Shown in pieces: positions 1 through 9,813 of a stretch of 64,000 nucleotides of DNA. The number at the start of each line of letters is the position of its first letter. Positions within the stretch are counted from its first letter, which is position 1. The notes below the pieces were generated by a model. It was not told the origin of the DNA and did not search any database. It worked only from the letters and a program-made list of their open reading frames with translations. Source of the stretch: Bremia lactucae (Eukaryota > Oomycota > Peronosporomycetes > Peronosporales > Peronosporaceae); contig NC_090614.1 of the NCBI RefSeq assembly GCF_004359215.1, positions 3,651,599 to 3,715,598 of the forward strand, given 5' to 3'. The position numbers were made by a program, and so were the translations under genes.

Positions 1-503
1 GACTATTTCGTGGATCTTTCCTTCCTTTAATTCGGCAAGGAACAGATCCCACGACATCTCCGGGAGATTTACTATCTCCTCGGCAGATTTAAAGACTTGC
101 CGGAGCACCTCAACTGAGGATGCCTCCGCAATTTCGTCTTTGACGGCCTCGAACACCTCGTTCGAAGGCCCGTCCTCTTTATTAGAGACTGATCCAAAGG
201 TCACTCGTTTAGACGTGCCTTTGATCGTCCTAATCTGTCGGGTACTCGTTCTTCGAGTCACCACGACCTTTTTCTGGGAAGCGGGTGCCGTTGCAATCCT
301 GGCTAACGCACCCCTTCCAACCGCACCAGGCTCTTGGCACTGTGCCAGTTTATGCGACGCATGACTTCTTGTCAGCTCGCCGTCTACTGCCACAGAGCTG
401 AGAGCCTGTGCAGGACATTCGGACGCATGACTACTTGTCGTCGTCCTATTCACTAACTCAGTCTCCACGAGCTGGGTAGGAATTGGTGGCGTTTGACATC
501 CCG

Positions 504-995
504 TCAAAACACCCTCAACTGGGTTCGACACGACATCAGTTGCATACGCCTCTCGCAGGAGCACATCCTTTTCGGTGTCCTGCGTAGAGTTCGCAACTGT
601 GAGTATGACCAGTCTATCCATAATTGGTGTTCTGTCAACCATGGCATGCCTAGGATGAGGTCAAACGGACTCTCCATTCCTAGCACTATGAACTTCTCTT
701 TACAAGAGAAGTAACTAAAGCTGAAGGCGAGTTCTACCTGAACTCCCTCAGACTTAACAAGCGCGACATTCGCTAAACGAACGGTCGCCTCTTCTCGCTT
801 GCCATCCTGGCAAAGCGACTCAAACATCGCTGGTCTCTTTCTTAGAGCCGCGAATTTCACAAAATTTTGTGATGCATCCGTATCCACTAGGAGGGTCGTC
901 ACCTGGTCATAGCCTCTTACATGAGCGCTATAGACCAGCAGGGTTGAGGTCTGAAATTTCGAGACCTCAGGGACTATGTTACTCATTTGTTCCAC
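504..995 (-). pseudogene. Gypsy family A retropepsin region, mutated active site
   Basis: The translation contains the protease-type stretch LLVDTDASQNFVK followed by the family motif LILGMPWL. The sister copy at 14834-15514 has LLVDSGASQNFVK, the normal retropepsin D-S/T-G-A. Here the triad reads D-T-D-A, so the glycine is replaced and activity is unlikely. The frame ends early compared with copy 2, which continues into a longer spacer before reverse transcriptase. Confidence 0.75.
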
Positions 996-1108
996 AACTC
1001 TGAATTTAGGAATAGCTTCAGAGTTCGCGTCAGTAGGGCATCCCGCCTCTACTGCGCTCCTGCATTTCTTTTGTAAAATGATGCCCTTGATAAATTACAA
1101 GGCAGAAC

Positions 1109-2050
1109 TCATGCGTCTCGCACGCTTGTTCTTGCCACCACGTCTGCATTGCCGAACTTCATGGGAGTGGCATCTGACCTCTGGGCCGACGGCTTATACC
1201 AAGCTATGGCCCGGGCACTGTTGTAGGATTCCTCCTCAACCAAGGCAATTTGGATTGCCTCTTCCATCGTCGACGGCACCTTTCTGAAAAAGGCCTGTCG
1301 CGATAAGCCATGCCGTAGTCCGTTCATAAACGTGGGCACCTAATGTGTTCCGAAATCGGATCTACGGCAATGGACGCCGACAGCGAGCGCATCTCCGGCA
1401 CATACTCTTGCAGAGATCGCTTCGCCTGTCGCGCTCCAAAGAAGCGCGCCTGAAGCAACACTTTGTATTCGGGGGCTGGTACATGGCGTGAATCTTTTTC
1501 TTAAAGATCGCCCATGTTAAGAACGCCTTTATGTCCGCCATAAGCGCCGAGTAATTCCACTTTGAGGCCTTAACACGCAGATGCGACATGGCTTACGACA
1601 CCATCCGGCTGTCGTCCTCGATGAGCTGGGCGACACCGCATTTCTCCACGGCTAAAAGCTAGTGGACAATTGTGTGCGCCGCAGTTCCATCGAAGTTGAG
1701 CGGGTCCATCCGAATGGGCCTCGGCTGATGCGGCCGGGCGGAAGACATATCAACAGTCCTGTTGAGAGCCCGCTCCGAGCCTGCTCATGCCTCAGTTCAT
1801 CCTGAGTCATAGTGACGGAGTTCGCCGCAGCATGGCCCTGTGCCTAGGACGCGGCCCTCCGCTGTTCGAGCACGAATGCTTCAAACTGCTCCAGCTGAGC
1901 AACATGTTGCTCAGGAGAACTACCCGGGAGCCTGGCCACGGCTTGTTCACCAAATCCCTGTGCCATAAGCCCTGCCACCTGTGCCCGATCGATATTGAGG
2001 CTCATCCTCAAGTACACACGCAGAGATGCGAGTCGTGGGAAGGATTTCAA
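1109..2050 (-). pseudogene. Gypsy family A gag remnant
   Basis: Several short minus-strand open stretches in different frames (for example 1339-1109 and 2050-1844) match the gag segments of the other two family A copies (6602-7000 and about 16280-17010). Shared words include the RRAAS cluster and the AFFRKVPSTMEEAIQIAL-type segment. The many frame changes show decay. No intact zinc knuckle is readable in this copy. Confidence 0.65.
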
Positions 2051-2061
2051 GTGCTACCAAG

Positions 2062-2594
2062 TGTAGGCGGGCACGTTGTAACGCGGCCACGCTCTACTTA
2101 GACACACACCTTAGCACAGCGAGGAAGCGGTTTAACCTGCTTCACTTGCGTGCAGTGTGGTTGTTGTGGTGGGCGCGTCAGCGACCCCACCCAACACACT
2201 AAGTACTGTGATTAAGAGTCGTCACAGGAGCGGTAATCCGGCTTCTCGTGCGCACTTATCAAGTAGGAAGTAGTTTTCAGACTGATTTATATTTAATCGT
2301 ATTAAATATAAAGACCTATTTTTACCAATTAAAATGTCATCTCTATAGATAACACTTAATATGTATTGCGAGCGTATCTTTCTAGATACCTCGCGCAACG
2401 GATGACGCTAGGCGTCATCCCTCCTAATCTGAATGCACCCATGTGCATCACATCCACAAGGGTTGGTCACAAATGTGCACCACACCCGAGTGCTGGGTCT
2501 AATTACAATTATTTAGTAATTGACCATTCCCTTAAGTACACCAAATGTACTTCATGGGGACTGTGAAACATTAGAGCAACTTTAGCCCGTTACA
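2062..2594 (-). repeat. LTR-A copy 1 (533 bp)
   Basis: On the plus strand it starts TGTAGGCGGGC and ends GCCCGTTACA, imperfect inverted termini of the TG..CA type. The inner border is set by the primer-binding-like TGGTAGC (minus strand) beside position 2062. The LTR contains the 21-bp palindrome GGATGACGCTAGGCGTCATCC at 2400-2420. It is similar along its whole length to 51334-51862 and in part to 7126-7547, 17015-17350 and, reversed, 8360-8868. Confidence 0.85.
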
Positions 2595-2599
2595 GATGA

Positions 2600-4208
2600 C
2601 GTATACGACGGACGTCTTCGAATCTCGGCGTGTTCTCATCTACGCTGATGACAACCTTCGAAGTCGTTTAGCTCACAAGTTCCACAACAGCCCAACTGGT
2701 GGTCATCTGTTTCGCATAAAGACGTTCGAGGCCATATCTCGCGTTGCATTCTGACCGCGAATGTATAAGTACATTCAAAAACAGGAACGCTCTTTTGAAA
2801 CTTGCCGACGTGTGAAGCCTGCGCCGTCCTCATAAGCACCTTTGCGACCGTTTTCAACAGCCACGGATGCTTTGCGTTCAGTCAGCATGAATTTCAGTTT
2901 TGGTCTTCTGGTCGATTAACAAAAATTCACGGGCGTCTAATGTCCTTGTGACCGATTCATCAAAATGGTGTCTTTTGCCTCGTTCTACGCGCATGTTTCT
3001 GCGAAGAGAATCGCAGAACCTTCATCGATTTAATCACAAATCTGACAGAGTCCAACTTTTCAGCTCGCGACGGACGTTTCACCGCCGCTTTCTAGACTGA
3101 ATTGTTTTAGCTCTTAGGCACCCGGTTGTTAATGTCCACGGCGGCACACCCTGAGACGGATGGCGTGTAAACAAAGTGCTACCAAATGTCTCGCACAATT
3201 ACGCAACATCGTTCTCGTCGTGGAGTTTGTTTCTTCAAATTGAACAAATCACCATTACCGATGCCAAGCATGCGTCAACCGGGTTGACGCTATTTTTTTG
3301 TCGAAAACGCGAGGCATCATCGCGTTCTGGCGCTTCTTGCTCTATCAGTTCAAGATTATTCGGTCTTCAAGCTTGGTGGGAGACTATCTTCCGATGGTTT
3401 TGCGCCGAAACGTTTGATGATTGGTTATGCTCCAGACAAGGTTGCTGCCGATACACCCTGCGACGCTGATTTTGTAGCCAACGGCATAACCAGTTTTGAC
3501 GCGATATATCCATTTTTGTCTCCTGTCGATAATTTTACGCTTTTAGAGCACATTTCGCCTCCTGTCGAGTCCGTTCAGCGGCCTCAATCGCAGCAGCCGC
3601 GCAATTACAAGCACTCTCGGCCACTTCCCAAGCGTCTAGAAGTCCGTATGTTGCTTCTTTGATTTTAACTCGAAGAAAGCGCAGCTCCTCGTTCAAATGA
3701 TTGGGTACCCGTTTGTGTAAATCGACGCTCATCATCGCAGACCTTCCGCCGTGATGACTGGTCGATGCATCGTGTGCTCGACGCTGGATCGACAATTGTA
3801 TCCTCGGTCACAAAGATTGCCGCTCTTGCTCGCCAGGTACCTAGTAGTGATTCGGCGCCCACGAATCCTCGAGCCGAGAAGCATAACAAAGTTCGTCGGT
3901 TGGGTAATTCGCCTGCTGACGATACGTGGAAGCCTCAAGGTGCACTGGCTCAGGATGTTCCCGACCAGTTGGTGCACAATGGGTCAAATGCGAAGACAAA
4001 TAATGCGTCCGATGCTGATGCTCCCACCCACGATTTCGCGAGCCGTGGCGCTCGCGAGCAGCTTCATCTCACCGGCAAAGATCACAAGAGCGACCCTGAA
4101 ATCTATTACAGTGATCGGGAACATATGCGCAGTATGGTCGTCGATCACGGCTGCGTTAGCGATTCCAACAATCACATAGCAGCCGGTGGGATACTTAGAC
4201 AAATCTGA
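2600..4208 (+). mobile_element. Degenerate Gypsy pol 3' half (integrase to chromodomain tail), separate family
   Basis: Plus-strand fragments, broken by many stops, follow integrase order. First comes an H2C2-type region around 2640-2830 (FHNSPTGGH then CRRVKPA). Next is the MSTAAHPETDG motif at about 3131-3165, then YATSFSSWS and HASTGLTLFF. A linker (VDNFTLLEHISPPVESVQ) follows, and the chromodomain-end words DTWKPQGALAQDVPD lie at about 3925-3970. The last open frame ends at 4208. Its orientation is opposite to the family A copies. It abuts the LTR at 2594, so this is a nested insertion or a recombination scar. Confidence 0.75.
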
Positions 4209-5119
4209 TGGAGTAAATCGCCAATAGCGCGCTCGTCACGTCCGTTCTCGCGATGTTTCAACTAGGACGGAAGGAATGTTCCTTACGTCGAATGAGATTC
4301 TAGCATATGATGAGCGCATACCAAGATTGTTGCAGCGCGTCGTCAGAGAATAGGCTATCTGTCGCTTTGCCTCTCGTTGTACGGTATCGCTCGAAGAGTG
4401 CCTTCATGGATTTAGATTTTATGCGTTGATCAGCACCAACAAAATTATACAAGGGAACGACTCGCAGTGCCTCCTCTCTTCGATTTATCGCCTGATGACC
4501 TTAGTTGAGATTCGCGGCGTACACGGTCGAGGTCCATACTGCCAGCATGAGTAACTGAGCAGGATCGACGTTATACCGCTAAAATTCTCGTAAAGCGCCG
4601 ATCCTAAAATAGCAAAACATTTTAGGATCGGCGCTTTAACTGTGGTAATGCAACTTGAAGAGGGGGTGACGTAATAGGGCAACCTATCACATTCAGTAGG
4701 TATACAGTAAGTCATTTAATATCGGTCTATAGTGTTAGGTTCCATACCTATAATATTACTCAATGATAATTCGACCTATATTTAAGTGGTACTCCGAAGC
4801 AAGGAACAGATTCGTACTTGTACGATATTTAAGCTTCTTAAAGTCGGTCATCCGCATGTCCGTCAAGACCTCTCTCTTTTACCTTTCCCACTTACGTATT
4901 TAAATGTAACAAATATTTATTTAGATAGAATTCGCGTGCGGAAATGTTTAAATGGTAAAGCAGACATTTATAACAAGAAATCGAACGACAAAAGGGATGA
5001 CAATCTGGTAGCTAGCGCCCCGCCATTTTTAGAAGTTAGAACTCTTGCCAACAAGAAGTCACGTGCTGCAAACTTAATGGGTGTTCAACACGAAGCGGGA
5101 TGAAGACGGAGAATTGAGA
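4209..5119. other. No recognisable gene; AT-rich decayed sequence
   Basis: Only a short open frame at 4786-5103 occurs and I recognise no domain in it. Its end leads into Copia-like sequence, so it may be an eroded Copia portion. The stretch contains the long hairpin listed separately at 4591-4638. Confidence 0.5.
4591..4638. repeat. Perfect 20-bp inverted repeat with 8-base loop
   Basis: The left arm TAAAGCGCCGATCCTAAAAT (4591-4610) and right arm ATTTTAGGATCGGCGCTTTA (4619-4638) are exact reverse complements, separated by AGCAAAAC. A perfect stem this long in otherwise decayed DNA points to a recent or maintained structure. Confidence 0.9.
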
Positions 5120-5590
5120 GTTTTAAAGCTAGGCTCTTCTCCTACGGTAAAGAGCAGGTCTTTGGCGTCGAGTGTGGCTTGACATTTGCTGCGGTGGTGG
5201 ATTCAAGTATGGTTACGATCATACTAGTACATTCGCCGCGCTGGGGGGTACCAGCAAGGCATGGTGACATTCCCATTGCATACGTGAAGACAGACAATTA
5301 ATATTTGAAGATTTTATTGCCGTTCGTCAAAAGATGATTGTTTCAGGCATTATGTTTTATTAACTTAGTAATACAGGATCCGAAAACATAGCATTCTGGC
5401 CTTAAAAGTCTTTCTACGCTTAAGACAAATTACTGAGAACGAATATGCAGAAAAATGAAGTTACTTGCTGCTTGTGAGACGCGTGTATGCACTCTAATAA
5501 CGATGAAGAAAATCTGAGTATCGTCAGTGCGTATGTGGATGATTTATTATTCACAGCTCGTAGCCACGGAGGATGACTTTTCTGACGCAA
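5120..5590 (+). mobile_element. Copia-type reverse transcriptase remnant
   Basis: Translation in two to three frames gives Copia RT landmarks in order: FKARLFSYGKEQVFGVECG, TFAAVVDSSM, WGVPARHGDIPIAYVKTD, then KSLYALRQ and finally AYVDDLLFTAR at about 5530-5565. The YVDD catalytic motif is intact, but stops and frameshifts separate the blocks. It is truncated at about 5590 where minus-strand Gypsy family A sequence begins. Confidence 0.8.
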
Positions 5591-7547
5591 TGTAGGATGA
5601 GGTCACACGGACTCTCCATAGCTAGAACCGTGAACTTCTCGATACTGAGAAGCCACTAAATCTAAAGGCGAGTTCAACTTAAAATCCCTCAGATTTTACA
5701 ATCACGCCGTTCGATAAACGAACAGTCGCCTCTTTTTGCTTGCCATCCTGGAAAAGCGACTTAAACATTGTCGGTCTCTGTTCTAGAGCCGCAATTTTCA
5801 CAAAATTTTGTGATATAATCGAATCCACGAGAAGGGTCATTAGCTATTTATGCCTTGCACTCGAGCGCTATACACCAGAAGTGCTGGCGTCGGAAATTTC
5901 GAGACGTCAAAGTCAATGCTTCATATTTGTTGGATAAATCTAAACTTAGGGATTGCTTCATAGTCCGCGTCAGTAGGAAATACCGCCCCTACTGCACTCC
6001 TGCATTTTCCGAATTCTCCGTTGTCGATGCAGAACTCACGCGTCTTGCATACTGGTTCCTGCCATCATCTTTAGGTAGGGATTCCTCTTGCTGAGCGTCT
6101 TTGCACCAGCAGGGACTTTGGCATATCTGCGAGCCATCGTATGGCCGCGTTTGCTGTGCTTGTAGCAGACTACGTCGGCATTGCCCATCTCCATAGGAGC
6201 TGCATCCAGCCTATCGGCCGACGGCTTTTATCAAGCTGTCGCCGAGGCCTTGTTGAAGAAATGTTCCACAATTAACGCAAACTGGATTGTCTCTTCCATC
6301 ATCGACGGCACTTTCTTAAAACGGCCTGTCACGATGGGACGTGCCGCAGTCATTCATGAACGTGGGCACCTTAATGTGTTCCGGACTCGGACCTACGGTA
6401 ATGGACGTCGACAGCGAGCGCATCTCCTGCACATATTCTTGCAGGGGCCGCTTCGCCTGTCGCGCTGCAAAGAAGCGCGCCTGAAGCAACACTTCGGTGT
6501 TTGAAGGCTAATACATGGCGCGATTCTCTGTCGAAAAGATCGCTCATGAAGGGAACACTTTTCTGTCCGCCATAAGCGTCGAGTGAGCCCACTCTGAGGC
6601 CTTACCGCGCAGATGCGACATAGCGTACGACACCATCCAGCTGTCGTCCTCGATGTTGCTGCGCCACACCACATTGCTCCACGGCTAATAGCCAGTGTAC
6701 AATCGTGTGCACTGCAGCTCTATCGAACTTGGGCGGATCTATCCGAATGGACCTTGGCTGATGCAGCCGAGCGGAAAGCATATCACCAGTCCTGTTGAGA
6801 GCCTTGCTCTGAGCCTGCTCACGCCTAATCTCATCCTGAGTCTTAGTGACGGACTCATGCACAGCATAGCTTTGTGTCTCGGACGCGGCTCTTCGCTGTC
6901 CGAGCACAATTGCCTCAAACTGCTTTAACTGAGCAACATGTTGCTCAAGAGCATTGTTTAAGAGCCTAACCAGGGCTTCTTTCTCAAGTCCCTGCACCAA
7001 ACGCTCTTACACCTCCCGATGATGGTTAGAAAGGTGTGAGAAATGAGTCCAATCGATAGTGAGGCTCATCCTCACTGACACGCTTAGAGAGACGGGTCGT
7101 GGGAAGGACATCAAAGGCTACCAAGTATAGACGGGTGCTACTATAGCATAACAGCTACGCTCTACTTATGCACACACCTTAGCACAGTTAAAAGTGGTGT
7201 GACCGGCTTCACATCCGCACTTGTAAGCTAGGAAGTAGTTTTCAGACTGATTTGTACTTAATCGAATAACAAAAACTAACGAATCAATAGATGCCATTTC
7301 AATAGATGTACACCCCTACGTGGTGAGCGTATTATATGATAGTACCTCGGATTACGGATGACGCTAGCCGTCATTTGTTCCTATGTGAATGCACCTATGT
7401 GCATCAAATACACAAGGGCAGTTATTTATGTGCACCGCACCCAGGTGGCAGGTCTAGGTACCTCACATGAAGTAATCGACCATCCCGAAAAATACATAAA
7501 GTGTACTTTATGGGATCGTGTGACATGGGCAACTTTAGCCCGTTACG
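5590..7547 (-). mobile_element. Gypsy family A copy 3: protease-gag remnant with LTR
   Basis: Read right to left: LTR-A (7547-7126), primer-binding-like TGGTAGCC immediately inside, gag (about 7000-6370), and protease segment (about 5960-5590) colinear with the other two copies but more diverged. A 132-codon open stretch at 7000-6602 is the longest surviving gag piece. Reverse transcriptase and integrase are absent. The left end is cut at the Copia remnant. Confidence 0.75.
7126..7547 (-). repeat. LTR-A copy 3, diverged and internally shortened
   Basis: Plus-strand borders are TATAGACGGG (mutated TGTAGGCGGG) and GCCCGTTACG (mutated GCCCGTTACA). The block lacks about 100 bp present in copy 1 around the GGTGGGCGC segment. 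The palindrome at 7356-7376 is eroded (GGATGACGCTAGCCGTCATTT). Confidence 0.75.
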
Positions 7548-8359
7548 TTGATGACAATGTACAGCCCAATATTTCGTGAACGTGAGCAGAATCGATTACG
7601 CAGTTCTTACAATTGTAAACACAATTAATTGCTAGTGTTCATCAAAAGCTTCTTGAAGCTAAAGGAGCTGCCCTGTATTTCAAATTATTGATGACTTCCC
7701 CGGCGCCATCGCGTTATTAATCGTCGTTCTTGAAGATGTGCTTGATGTCAATTGCTCTCACATCAGCATAAACATCAGTATCAAGCGGTCGTCAAAAGAA
7801 AGCTTTGGATAAAGTGGTTGAGTTTCACAGAATCACACGGCTACCACTGTCTGGCTGAAGAGCCTTTCATCAATATAGCTGAGTCGTAGAGCTCCGCGTC
7901 GCTTCTGTTATTTGAACGCGTTACCCGATCCAGCATCGCCGAGCACTTGACGCCGCCTCAAGTCTTATCGGCGCTTCACCTCTTGTATCAGTCCACGCAA
8001 TTTTAATGCGTGCAAGGAACGCGATCGCTTGTTCTCGACGCACAATTTCGCCTATATGAAGATGGCTTCGCGGGCATGTGAAAAGCTGTGGTATGTCGAC
8101 GCGTGCACTTCGTGCGTGTTTAGTGGCTGTCTTCGCAGCCGTTCCACCAGCTTGGACTCTTTAAGGTGGTCTGTTTGGCGCCGTGTATGTGCACACAGGT
8201 CGCTAGAGTGACTGTAAGAACTAAATCGGCGCTTCAAGCAGCTCGCTGCTCCTCTCTCGTTAGGACGATTTTGAAGAATGTAAATTTGTTTTTAAAGGAA
8301 CAAATGCTTCAACGGGCTAAAGTCAATCTATGTTCCATCATCCGCACTAAATAAGATTT
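7548..8359. other. No recognisable gene
   Basis: Short open frames only (8029-8211, 8166-8354). No retroelement motif or housekeeping domain was found on either strand. Confidence 0.45.
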
Positions 8360-8868
8360 GTGTTCTTAAAGGGATGGGCAATTAGTGAAGTGAAGTAATT
8401 AGGCCTATAACTTGGGAGTGGTTCACAATGTGACCCACCCTTGTAATTGTGATGCAAAAAGGTGCATTCACATTAAAGGGGATGGCGCCTAGCATCTTCC
8501 GTGATGACGCCTAGCGTCATCCGTGATGACAGCTTGCGTCATCCAAGATACGAGGTATCTAGAATAATACGCTCGCAATACATATAAGTTCATATCTACA
8601 GAGATGACATCAATGGTTGTTTAAAATAAAAATATTCGATTAGATGCGAATCAGATTAAAATTACTTCCTAGTGCGAAAGTGCTCACGTGGAGCCAGATT
8701 ACCGCTCCCGTACATCACTTATACTAAAGTTATAGCTTGTTGGGTGAGGTCGCTTAATCCCCACCAACAAACTCACTGCACTTGGGAGAAGACAGTCAAA
8801 CCGCTTCCTCGCTGTGCTAAGGCGTGTGCTCGAGCAGAACGTGGCTGCGATAGACGTGTCCACCTACA
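8360..8868 (+). repeat. LTR-A copy 4, reversed and isolated
   Basis: The sequence is the reverse complement of LTR-A. Its right end, GACGTGTCCACCTACA at 8853-8868, matches the TGTAGGCGGGCACG terminus of copy 1, and its left end is eroded. No family A gag or pol lies on either side, so it is a solo LTR or a fragment. It carries three tandem versions of the LTR palindrome. Confidence 0.75.
8479..8544. repeat. Three tandem 22-bp palindromic units
   Basis: Successive units GGATGGCGCCTAGCATCTTCC (8480-8500), GTGATGACGCCTAGCGTCATCC (8501-8522) and GTGATGACAGCTTGCGTCATCC (8523-8544) are versions of the single palindrome found in every other LTR-A copy. Units two and three retain TGACG or TGAC facing CGTCA. 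Confidence 0.85.
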
Positions 8869-9300
8869 TAAATTGTTGTATCACCATCACAATAATAATC
8901 CAATTTACATTATAGCTAGAATAACAGCAAAAAGGAAAAGTCTTAGTGTCACTTTGCGTTGCTAAATAACATTAACCTGCATTTTCATATTTAAGCAGAT
9001 AACATGTTCTAAATATAAGTACTCTAAATTTGCTCGCTATTTCATTTCCAAGGCTACCACAAACTAAACTGTTGTCAAAAAGGGTGAGAGCTCGCAGCTA
9101 AGCTTTGCAGAAAGCTGAATATGCGTGCAAGAGAGCGGCTGTCACTTCTAAGGGCTTGTGTATAAACGTGATTTCGTCTGACTATATGTTGAAAATAATG
9201 GAAGAGAAAGTACTTGATAACAGTAACGGTAGCATAGTGAGCACAGAGTAAACCATATCAATTGAATCATTCCGCCTTCATCCGTATAAATCGTGTTAAC
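8869..9300. other. No recognisable gene
   Basis: AT-rich sequence without motifs that I can identify. It lies between the isolated LTR and the orphan open frame at 9301. Confidence 0.45.
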
Positions 9301-9813
9301 ATGTCGCCGGCGCCTAGTGCCTCAGTAAAAACGCCAACAGCTACTGATGCTGCTGTAACGCTGTTAACTGGGCTGAATGATCCATCCCACCTTCACAGTG
9401 AGGATGTAGCCCCATCGCTCATTAATGACTTCAATGAGTCGACACTGCTGCCATCACCTCATAGCTGCCATGAGTTCAGGGAGCTAATGAGGAAGGATGA
9501 TGACGCTTTATTGCCCATCCAAACTTCACTTATTGCTCGCAACATGAAGAAAACAACGTTTTTTAATGCTGTCTCGTTGTCTGCACTAGCTAGCGCAGCG
9601 ACCATTACTGAGAGCGCTGTCCATAAAGGCGCAGCTGCTTCTCCGTTGGGTAAATTCACAACGTCTTATGATCAGACCATTATTCATAATGGTTCTGACG
9701 TTGAGGAGCCTGAGTGTGAGGCTCTGCCGGCGACACGTGAACGTGCTCAGTCGGTGTCACAAGCCAGTCGTATCGATGTCGCTCTTCGAGCGCGCTATTC
9801 AAGACGCTATTAA
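9301..9813 (+). CDS. Hypothetical protein, 170 residues
   Basis: The first ATG at 9301 opens a frame of 170 codons to TAA at 9813. The product is rich in Ser, Thr and Ala, with an N-terminal low-complexity stretch (MSPAPSASVKTPTATDAA), a middle Ala/Ser hydrophobic segment (about residues 92-115) and an Arg-rich end (ARYSRRY). I recognise no domain, signal peptide or catalytic motif. It sits alone between retroelement debris. It could be a degraded retroelement protein, a lineage-specific gene or a chance open frame. Confidence 0.3.
   Translation: MSPAPSASVKTPTATDAAVTLLTGLNDPSHLHSEDVAPSLINDFNESTLLPSPHSCHEFRELMRKDDDALLPIQTSLIARNMKKTTFFNAVSLSALASAATITESAVHKGAAASPLGKFTTSYDQTIIHNGSDVEEPECEALPATRERAQSVSQASRIDVALRARYSRRY

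Larger units (their letters stand above)
1..2594 (-). mobile_element. Gypsy-type LTR retrotransposon, family A copy 1, decayed, runs off left edge
   Basis: The element reads right to left: LTR at 2062-2594, a TGGTAGC primer-binding-like site just inside it (about 2053-2060), gag remnants (about 2050-1109), aspartic protease (995-504) and the start of pol toward position 1. The reading frames are broken by stops and frameshifts, so this copy is not autonomous. Position 1-200 repeats sequence also seen at about 14540-14740 in copy 2, which places both in the same family. The 3' half of the element lies outside the window. Confidence 0.85.
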
